A stretch of DNA of 6,428 nucleotides from JAAFIP01 sp043777795 (GTDB taxonomy: Bacteria > Pseudomonadota > Gammaproteobacteria > Burkholderiales > Burkholderiaceae_C), in assembly GCA_043777795.1 (NCBI GenBank), contig JAYWHJ010000317.1:1-6428 (forward strand), read 5' to 3'. Position numbers and translations under genes: made by a program. Below are positions 1-5,322 of the stretch, in pieces; positions within the stretch are counted from its first letter, which is position 1; every line of letters starts with the position of its first letter. The notes under the pieces are model-generated. The model saw only the letters and a list, made by a program, of their open reading frames with translations. It searched no databases and was not told the DNA's origin.

Positions 1-56
1 AACAGTTCCGTTTTTCCGAACCCTCGCTCACGCTTTCCTTGCTGCCATTTTGTTCG

Positions 57-78
57 GTTGTTCTTAAACTAAGACAAC
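57..78. promoter_or_regulatory. Inverted repeat upstream of the DJ-1/PfpI gene, possible operator
   Basis: The arms are GTTGT-T-CTTA (57-66) and TAAGACAAC (70-78) around a 3-base centre; they pair over nine bases with one bulged T. It ends 36 bases before the ATG. There is no T-tract after it, so a terminator is unlikely. A dimeric regulator site is the natural guess, but no regulator gene is inside the window and no clean -35/-10 pair could be placed around it. Confidence 0.35.
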
Positions 79-114
79 GTTTCTCGTCGATCAAGTCACG
101 CAAAGGGTTCAATC

Positions 115-876
115 ATGCGTCGTTCAACAATCATTCGACTTCCCTTTGCGGGGTTGGGCTTGCTCGCGATGACCTCCATGGGTTACGCCAAGTCTGCAGG
201 GGGTGAACGCGTGTTGATTGTCTTGACCAACACCGCCAAGGTCCCCGGCACTGACAGAGCCACAGGCCTATGGGTGTCGGAATACACTGACCCGTGGCGC
301 GTCTTCAGCGATGCAGGTTACGAGGTACACGTGGCCTCGCCACGCGGCGGTGTTAGTCCGATCGACCCACGCTCTGGCTCTGCCGACAGTGTCAAGCGCA
401 TCCCGCAGGCTTGGGCGGCCATGCAGGCGACACGGCCTCTGGCTGAAGTGAAGTCTGCGGACTATGCGGCTGTATTTCTCAGCGGCGGGCACGGCACCAT
501 GTGGGATTTTCCGGACGATTCGAACCTACGCCGTATCGTCGAAGAGCAACTGGGCCGCGGCGCGCCAGTGGGTGCCGTGTGCCATGGCCCGGCGGGTCTG
601 CTGTCCGCGCGCAAGGCTGATGGCACGCCTTGGGTTGCCGGGCGCCGCGTTAATGGCTTCACTAATCTCGAAGAAGGTGCTGCCGGCATGAAGAGTGTCG
701 TGCCGTTCTTGCTTGAAGACCGACTGCGCGCGCTGGGCGGACGCTTTGAATCGTCTGGGGTGTTCCAGCGCCATGTCGCTGTAGATGGTGCGTTGGTAAC
801 AGGCCAGAACCCCGCTTCGTCTACGGCAGTAGCCGAAGCTATGCTCGAGCTGCTGCGCAAGCCTCGACTACCTTGA
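115..876 (+). CDS. Exported DJ-1/PfpI-family (type 1 glutamine amidotransferase-like) protein
   Basis: A 253-residue protein of the DJ-1/ThiJ/PfpI superfamily, closest in layout to the Hsp31-like branch. Residues 1 to about 26 look like a signal peptide: Arg-Arg at 2-3, a hydrophobic stretch around 9-22, and an A-x-A-like end at GYAKS, so the protein is probably periplasmic. The motif is only weakly Tat-like; Sec export is equally possible. The mature domain starts with the ERVLIVLTN strand (31-39). It has the conserved acidic residue Glu56 in WVSEYTDPW, the SGGHG loop (123-127) and the nucleophile elbow AVCHGPAGLL with Cys156 followed by His157, then the family motif VTGQNPASS (228-236). Relatives include chaperones, glyoxalase III-type enzymes, deglycase candidates and isonitrile hydratases; the sequence alone does not choose between them. 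The ATG at 115 follows an AAAGGG ribosome site seven bases upstream. The gene looks monocistronic in this window. The family call is strong and the reaction is unknown. Confidence 0.9.
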   Translation: MRRSTIIRLPFAGLGLLAMTSMGYAKSAGGERVLIVLTNTAKVPGTDRATGLWVSEYTDPWRVFSDAGYEVHVASPRGGVSPIDPRSGSADSVKRIPQAWAAMQATRPLAEVKSADYAAVFLSGGHGTMWDFPDDSNLRRIVEEQLGRGAPVGAVCHGPAGLLSARKADGTPWVAGRRVNGFTNLEEGAAGMKSVVPFLLEDRLRALGGRFESSGVFQRHVAVDGALVTGQNPASSTAVAEAMLELLRKPRLP

Positions 877-1033
877 ACGCGTATTTGACGTTGCGTTGAT
901 CGAGATTGGTACCGGATCTGGGTGCCCGAACTCGTAGCTTGGTCTTTCAGTCACAGCATTCCACGGCGCTCGCTGAAACTCGCTTCTGTTGCACTTCGTG
1001 CTTGAGTCCACGGAATTCTTCTGGAATGTCTGC
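877..1033. other. Intergenic stretch with no recognisable gene
   Basis: No start with a ribosome site and no recognisable protein was found on either strand. A minus-strand open frame runs through it, but its translation resembles nothing I know and it crosses into the gntR relic in a different frame. No Rho-independent terminator for the DJ-1/PfpI gene is evident. Confidence 0.4.
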
Positions 1034-1163
1034 CTACCCGGAGCCTGTGCGTTGAGCGGCCTGCGCCGCCTCAGCATCCCGGCTCGTTAACGCCGCCATG
1101 ATGGCGGCATGTGCGGCCAGTGACTCTTCAATCCGGCCCGCCTTCAGTAGCGACTGCGCACGG
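1034..1163 (-). pseudogene. Relic of the 3' part of a gntR/FCD regulator gene
   Basis: Bases 1061-1163 align without gaps to 5371-5473 of the intact gntR gene in this window, with 89 of 103 identical by my count. Read on the minus strand they encode RAQSLLKAGRIEESLA, then HAAIMAALTSRDA, then AAQAA, matching residues 170-205 of the intact regulator with few amino-acid changes. Most base differences are at third codon positions, so this copy diverged while still a working gene. After QAA the frame runs on for a few codons (Q-R-T-G-S-G) and stops at TAG (1034-1036), lacking the normal end. The sequence for residues 1 to about 169 is missing: at 1164 it is replaced by the 172-bp repeat. There is no start or DNA-binding domain, so it cannot be functional. 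Confidence 0.8.
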
Positions 1164-1335
1164 ACGCGCTTTTCGTTAGCCGCGTTTACAAAGCATGCGG
1201 TGGCTGCGCGCTGTGCATGGCAAATAAATAGCGCCGTATCGGGCTGTAGCCCAATAAAATAATGCGGGAGCAGCTGCTAAATATGTAGCAAAAAGAGTGC
1301 TTATCGGAAATGGGAGACCTGGCCCTGATGCCCTG
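1164..1335. repeat. 172-bp intergenic direct repeat, left copy
   Basis: It aligns end to end and without gaps with 3162-3333, with 140 of 172 positions identical. The best-conserved parts are a core at 1203-1222 (identical in both copies) and the hairpin plus tail GGGCTGTAGCCCAATAAAAT (1241-1260). The left edge coincides exactly with the break in the gntR relic. The right edge lies about 75 bases before the DUF2252 start. No transposase, terminal inverted repeats or conserved reading frame were found, so it is a non-coding repeat of unknown type, possibly a dispersed intergenic repeat family or the end of a decayed element. Confidence 0.85.
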
Positions 1336-1410
1336 CAAGAGCATGGCGAGGCGATAGCCCGCCGAGCCACAGTGGTGTTTGTTTAGCTGGTCTTGTGCCA
1401 TCATTGGCGC

Positions 1411-2811
1411 ATGAAACGAAATACTGATCATCTTATTGGCCGTGGCTCACTTGCGCAACGCTTCGAGCTTGGCCGCCTGGCGCGGGAAAGCTGCCCTCGC
1501 TCTGCGCTCGCCCTGCACGAAAGCGGTGGGCGTGACCCGCTGGCATTGCTCGCCGTTTCCAACGAAGGCAGGATCGCTGAATTGCTGCCTATTCGCTATG
1601 GCCGCATGCTCGAGAGCCCTTTTGCGTTTTACCGCGGTGCCGCCATGCTGATGGCGCATGATCTGGCGCAAACGCCGCGTTCCGCCGTCACGGTGCAGCT
1701 TTGCGGCGATGCGCATTTGTCTAACTTTGGCTTGTTTGCCAGCCCCGAGCGCAGGCTGCTGTTTGGCTTGAATGATTTTGATGAAACCGTGCCCGGCCCA
1801 TTTGATTGGGATGTGCGGCGTTTAGCGGCCAGCTTTGTCATCGCCAGCCGTGAGCGCGGCTTTAAAAAGTCTGCGATTGAGAGCGTTGTGCAAACCCTGC
1901 TAGACACTTACCACCAGCGGATGCTGGATTTTGCAGAGATGGACACGCTGGATGTTTGGTATCACCAAATGACATCCGAGACCTTGCTTGCAATTGGCGG
2001 CGCGAGCAAAGTGGAGAAGGCAGCGATTGAAAAGGCGCGCGCCAAAGGCAGCAAGCAATTGGTGAGTGATGCTGTGGAATGGGTGGATGGCCCGGCAGGC
2101 AAGGAGATGCGCATCAAAGACACGCCACCTTGGGTGTTTCACGAGGCGCATGCTACTGCGCGAGAGATCGGTAAATTCGAGCGGGGGATTAAAGATTTTT
2201 TCATTCAATACCGCAGCAGCTTGAGCGCGGATCGGCAGGTGTTGTTTGATCGCTATGAGCTGATGGATGTGGCTGTCAAAGTGCCGGGTATTGGCTCGGT
2301 GGGCACGCGCTGCTTTGTGGCGCTGTTTGCAGCCGATGGGCACCACCCGTTGTTTCTGCAATTCAAGCAAGCGCGAGAATCGGTATTGGCTGGGCCACTG
2401 GGCCTCAAAAAGCATGCTCACAATGGTCAGCGTATCGTTGATGGCCAGCGCCTGAGCCAAGCCACCAGCGACGTATTCCTCGGCTGGGCCAGCAACAAAG
2501 CGCAAGGCGCAGAGTTTTATGTGCGCCAACTGCGCGACATGAAAGGAGCACTCGACGTGACGCTCTTCAACACATCCGAGATGGCCGACTACGCACAGGC
2601 CTGCGGATACGCGCTCGCCCGCTCGCAAGCCAAAGCCGGCGATCCGGCCTTGATAGCCGGCTACATTGGCAAAGGCGACACTTTTGATGCAGCCATCAGC
2701 CGCCACGCATTCGCCTACGCCGATCAAAACGAGGCAGACTTTGCGGCTTTGAAAAAGGCGGTGAAGAGCGGTGCGGTGAAGGCTGCGGTACAGGAGCCGG
2801 GCGAGGACTGA
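1411..2811 (+). CDS. DUF2252 domain-containing protein, kinase-like motif pattern
   Basis: A 466-residue protein that spans a full-length DUF2252 family member. The family block PIRYGRMLESPFAFYRGAA lies at residues 60-78. CGDAHLSNFG (98-107) and NDFDETVPGPFDWDVRRL (121-138) follow. The G-D-x-H-x-x-N and D-F-D pattern resembles the catalytic and metal-binding loops of aminoglycoside phosphotransferase/HipA-type kinases, so phosphotransfer is plausible, but the family has no assigned substrate that I know of. No signal peptide or membrane segment is seen. An in-frame TAG at 1384-1386 closes the frame upstream. TTG at 1393 is possible, but ATG at 1411 gives the family-like start MKRNTDHL and was chosen; neither has a convincing Shine-Dalgarno. 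The gene is flanked by gntR relics on both sides and its stop is four bases from the stop of the right relic, so it probably sits in acquired or rearranged DNA. It has no operon partner. Confidence 0.9.
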   Translation: MKRNTDHLIGRGSLAQRFELGRLARESCPRSALALHESGGRDPLALLAVSNEGRIAELLPIRYGRMLESPFAFYRGAAMLMAHDLAQTPRSAVTVQLCGDAHLSNFGLFASPERRLLFGLNDFDETVPGPFDWDVRRLAASFVIASRERGFKKSAIESVVQTLLDTYHQRMLDFAEMDTLDVWYHQMTSETLLAIGGASKVEKAAIEKARAKGSKQLVSDAVEWVDGPAGKEMRIKDTPPWVFHEAHATAREIGKFERGIKDFFIQYRSSLSADRQVLFDRYELMDVAVKVPGIGSVGTRCFVALFAADGHHPLFLQFKQARESVLAGPLGLKKHAHNGQRIVDGQRLSQATSDVFLGWASNKAQGAEFYVRQLRDMKGALDVTLFNTSEMADYAQACGYALARSQAKAGDPALIAGYIGKGDTFDAAISRHAFAYADQNEADFAALKKAVKSGAVKAAVQEPGED

Positions 2812-2814
2812 ATC

Positions 2815-2868
2815 TCAAGCCGCAGCAGTCTGGCCACTCTCAATATGCGCTCGCATTGCAGCTTGCGC
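2815..2868 (-). pseudogene. Displaced 3' end of a gntR/FCD regulator gene
   Basis: On the minus strand this encodes AQAAMRAHIESGQTAAA and a TGA stop (2815-2817), against AQAAMRTHIESGQEAAG at the end of the intact regulator (residues 202-218). At base level 2834-2868 matches 5342-5376 with 31 of 35 identical, including an exact 16-base run (2834-2849 and 5342-5357). The match fades at about 2868, where a GC-rich block begins. There is no upstream coding part. It faces the DUF2252 gene with four bases between the two stops. It reads like the old 3' end of gntR, pushed away by DNA now lying between it and the intact gene. Confidence 0.75.
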
Positions 2869-3161
2869 GGCGCCCGGCGCACCGGGCGGGTGGGGCCCTA
2901 TGCAAGGCTGCCCATGTCTGCGCGGGCACTGGTAAAGCTTTGGGGGGCACTGCATTGCGCATAGATGAGACCCCAGCGCTTAGGTAAAACGCTATCGCAG
3001 GGGAGCCAAGCCATCCAACGCGTTCCATCCGTTTGGCACACCCGCTGGTGCGGTGCCCAGCGCAGCCCGGGGCCAGCCTGACGCAAGCCACCCCACCCAG
3101 TGCCCCCAGCGCACGGGCACCACCCAAAGCGCCATCTCCAGGCAAGAGGCCGCAGGCCAGC
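2869..3161. other. GC-rich block between the gntR relic and the repeat; no confirmed gene
   Basis: The block is clearly richer in G and C than the DNA to its right. A minus-strand frame is open across most of it (through 3199), rich in Gly, Ala, Arg and Cys, with no recognisable domain and no ribosome site. That is more typical of an accidental open frame in GC-rich DNA, or of a decayed coding tail, than of a working gene. It may be the upstream part of a longer repeat element of which only the right 172 bases are present in the copy at 1164-1335. Confidence 0.4.
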
Positions 3162-3333
3162 ACGCGTTTTTCGTTAGGCACACTTACAAAGCATGCCACG
3201 GCTGCGCGCTGTGCATGGCAAGTAAATAGTGCTAAATTGGGCTGTAGCCCAATAAAATATTGCGCAAGAAGCTACTAAATACGTAGCGGAAGTAGTGCTT
3301 GTGGGAAATGTGTGGCCTGACCCGAATGCCCTG
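3162..3333. repeat. 172-bp intergenic direct repeat, right copy
   Basis: Partner of 1164-1335 in the same orientation, at a constant offset of 1998 bases with no insertions or deletions. It contains the perfect hairpin ATTGGGC-TGTA-GCCCAAT (3236-3253), of which the left copy keeps all but one pair. The gntR relic that abuts the left copy is not found next to this one; the GC-rich block takes its place. It ends 52 bases beyond the stop of the DndB-like gene, which converges on it. The two copies frame the DUF2252 gene, the right gntR relic and the GC-rich block, so recombination between them would delete about 2 kb. Confidence 0.85.
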
Positions 3334-3385
3334 ATGCCGCGCTGATGCCGTACGCAAGTATCCGAAGCGGAGTTGCTATATCTAT

Positions 3386-4852
3386 TTATATATCGTCAAT
3401 GGTGATTGCCTTTTCATTTCTGCTGGGCAACGTTAACGCGTGCCGGAACATGTCTCCGAGTATTGGATGAATATCGTTGTGTTTTGCGCCGAAACGCATG
3501 ACTTTAGTAGCAGGATCGAAAGCACCGAGATCTCTGTTATAGCCCTCGTCCTCGGATGGCAAAAATTCCTTTAAAACATTTAGGTTTTGATTTAGCCGTT
3601 CTTGCTCAGATAGTTGGTAATAGCGCCAAGCTGGATTGGTGTGAGAAAAGTCTATTTTTGGCATTCCCTCTAGGAGTTTTTCTAGTAAATTGTCTGCGTC
3701 AGCTGGCTTACGCTTGCTAAATGCAAAGTCGAACGTCAGTTTAGCCAGCGCTTTCAGAACTACTGGTTGCGCGGCGATAGTTTTCATTTTTGCACCAGTT
3801 GTGCCAAATCCAGGGATTTTATGTACGGCTTCCCAGTACCTCGTAGCTATGTCTTTCCGTGCATCCACATCGGAGGGTGCAGCACCGCTAATATTGGTTT
3901 TGTTTAGAAAAAGAATCGCATTTATCGCAACTATGTCTTTGAACGCAAGCTGTCCGGTGTCTTGTTGCCAATTGACGATGTCTTTCTCAATGGGTTCTAG
4001 GGTTAAAACGTCATCAATCAATACCTCTTTTATGTATCGATTAATTGGATTAGAGCTATCAAATTGCAATGCAAGGGTTTTGTCCATTTTTTTGCCAAGA
4101 TTATTGAGATCATGGAAAAGTTGACGCTCTTGATCGACGTTTAAGCCAAGATGTGCTTCGATTACTACGGTGCAGAACCCACGAGCTACCTCTAGGCATT
4201 CGCTCCAAACGGCCAGTTCTTGCGTTGAAACTTCCGTGTTGTCTGACGCGGAAAATAGGCTGCCTTTTCTAGGATAACGATGGGTGGATTGAACGTTGTT
4301 CAGAAACTCGAATACAAAATCCATAGCTTTGCGGCGATGTTGCCCATCTACAACCCAAAGAATATCTCGTTGAGAAAGCATGACTTTGAAGCATGCAGTC
4401 TCTTCTTCTTTTGTGATCATTCGAAAACCAGGCAGGTTAGCGCCACGTGGGTCGCTTGTACGAATGTTCGCAACGATGGGTTGCAATGAGAGGTACGGTT
4501 GACCGCCCAATTGGTTCAACGTAGCAGTTAAAGCATCCGAGGCCGGCTTCTTTTGAATTTCGCGGCGCTCGATGGCTGCAGAAACAAGACCTTTCAAAAT
4601 GTATTTCGCCAAACTTTGAGCATGTGCTTCGTCCAGCTTTCTTTGCGCGACAGGTTCGCCATTAGTCCCACGTTCATTCGCTACCGCGGACATCGAATAG
4701 AAATCGTGCATTGGAATCGACATTAAAAATGAGCGATTTCCTAAGTTGTGAGCAATAAATACTTTATGCGGCTTAGCAGAGGTATCCCCTTCTTCTAAGA
4801 GGCTATCTAAAGTCCCAATCGGGGTTGGGAGAGTGTTTTGAGACGGGTACAT
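3386..4852 (-). CDS. DGQHR-domain protein, DndB-like, orphan
   Basis: Recognised as a member of the DGQHR/DndB-like family by WVVDGQHRRKAMDF (DGQHR at residues 169-173 of the 488-residue form) and by the later block ERQLFHDLNNLGKKMDKTLA (242-261) followed by FDSSNPINRY, which is where relatives have their conserved F-x-D-L-N pattern. At 488 residues it is longer than the classic DndB proteins of phosphorothioate operons. In those systems DndB regulates transcription of the dnd genes; other DGQHR proteins occur in defence and DNA-modification islands with unclear biochemistry. None of dndA, C, D, E or F-H lies in the window, so it is an orphan here. The start at 4852 was chosen because AAAGGA lies five bases before it; an ATG at 4858 (two residues longer) has that site directly against it. 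Base composition is visibly more AT-rich than the neighbouring genes, which suggests acquisition. It has its own promoter with repeated motifs (see 4871-4940). Family call fairly sure; function open. Confidence 0.85.
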   Translation of the reverse strand: MYPSQNTLPTPIGTLDSLLEEGDTSAKPHKVFIAHNLGNRSFLMSIPMHDFYSMSAVANERGTNGEPVAQRKLDEAHAQSLAKYILKGLVSAAIERREIQKKPASDALTATLNQLGGQPYLSLQPIVANIRTSDPRGANLPGFRMITKEEETACFKVMLSQRDILWVVDGQHRRKAMDFVFEFLNNVQSTHRYPRKGSLFSASDNTEVSTQELAVWSECLEVARGFCTVVIEAHLGLNVDQERQLFHDLNNLGKKMDKTLALQFDSSNPINRYIKEVLIDDVLTLEPIEKDIVNWQQDTGQLAFKDIVAINAILFLNKTNISGAAPSDVDARKDIATRYWEAVHKIPGFGTTGAKMKTIAAQPVVLKALAKLTFDFAFSKRKPADADNLLEKLLEGMPKIDFSHTNPAWRYYQLSEQERLNQNLNVLKEFLPSEDEGYNRDLGAFDPATKVMRFGAKHNDIHPILGDMFRHALTLPSRNEKAITIDDI

Positions 4853-4870
4853 AAACATCCTTTAATAAAT

Positions 4871-4940
4871 CCAGGAGTGTTAAAAATACATTCCAGGAGT
4901 ATTAAAATTATACATAAAAATATTATTTTTACAATCCTGG
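4871..4940. promoter_or_regulatory. Operator-like motif array over the DndB-like promoter
   Basis: Three copies of a 15-base motif lie here. CCAGGAGTGTTAAAA (4871-4885) and CCAGGAGTATTAAAA (4893-4907) are direct repeats exactly 22 bases apart, and TTTTTACAATCCTGG (4926-4940) is the inverted form with 13 of 15 matches. The inverted copy covers the predicted -35, the middle copy touches the -10 and likely transcript start, and the third copy lies in the leader just before the ribosome site. A weaker fourth copy is at 5069-5083 (12 of 15). This is the geometry expected for repression, possibly by the DndB-like protein itself. Confidence 0.6.
4907..4934 (-). promoter_or_regulatory. Predicted sigma-70 promoter of the DndB-like gene
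   Basis: Reading the minus strand, TATAAT (4912-4907) is a perfect -10. TTGTAA (4934-4929) is a 4-of-6 match to the -35 with a 16-base spacer. Transcription would start near 4900, leaving a leader of roughly 45 bases that contains one or two of the CCAGGAGT motifs and the AAAGGA ribosome site. Confidence 0.6.
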
Positions 4941-5322
4941 ATAAATATTAGCCATTAAAAATTCTCGTATTGGGGAAATGGAATGGATTTTTAGTAAAGG
5001 GCGATATTGGGGGCGAGGCGGTGTTGCCTAGTGAATCTCAGCGCTTTTGATGACCGTTGAGAAAAATCACAGGAGTTTCAAAATTTTGAGTTGATCCCAA
5101 GCCGATTGGCTTTACCAATTCAGTTTGGTTTGACTACTTCAAAATAAACCCGGGCGACAGTGTGAACCGATTGACGCGTGCCCCTTGCAAACTGTAGCTT
5201 GTGAGCGGAGGTAATTTTGGCGTAACTGCCTCGGTGCTCGTGTGTTTTGCGGAAGTTTGCAGCCGACACGCGCCCATCGCCAGTCCGAAATAAGCAACGC
5301 TACAAAAGCATTGTTACGGGTT
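4941..5322. other. Stretch without a recognisable gene
   Basis: No reading frame here has both a ribosome site and a familiar product. A minus-strand frame at 5139-5387 is open but runs over the end of the gntR gene in another frame and looks accidental. Visible items are the weak fourth motif copy (5069-5083) and two short inverted repeats, AAGCC-gatt-GGCTT (5099-5112) and ACCAA-N6-TTGGT (5114-5129). Composition shifts from AT-rich on the left to mixed on the right. No terminator for gntR is clear. Confidence 0.5.

Noticed and set aside
1241..1260. GGGCTGTAGCCC plus AATAAAAT as a Rho-independent terminator
   Set aside because: The stem is short on this copy and is followed by A-rich, not T-rich, sequence on the plus strand. 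On the minus strand a T-rich stretch precedes the stem rather than following it.
1900..2727. 275-codon minus-strand open frame opposite DUF2252
   Set aside because: It is the antisense of a clear family protein, with no familiar product; a shadow of GC-rich coding sequence.
3171..3180. GTTAGGC, resembling the core site of an integron attC recombination site
   Set aside because: No paired RYYYAAC partner with the right spacing and stem was found, the left repeat copy has GTTAGCC which breaks the consensus, and no integrase or cassette-like order is present.
2840..3199. Minus-strand open frame of 119 codons as a gene
   Set aside because: No ribosome site or recognisable domain, skewed Gly/Ala/Arg/Cys content, and it spans the boundaries of the gntR relic, GC-rich block and repeat.
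3341..3353. 13-base match GCTGATGCCGTAC to the helix-turn-helix region of gntR (5821-5833), as a possible third relic
   Set aside because: Flanking bases do not align, and one 13-base match between unrelated positions in a 6.4-kb window is not surprising.
4871..4915. The two direct CCAGGAGT repeats as a CRISPR array or replication iterons
   Set aside because: There are only two close direct copies with a 22-base period, the spacers are not unique-sequence spacers of CRISPR size, there are no cas or rep genes, and the overlap with a promoter explains them better.
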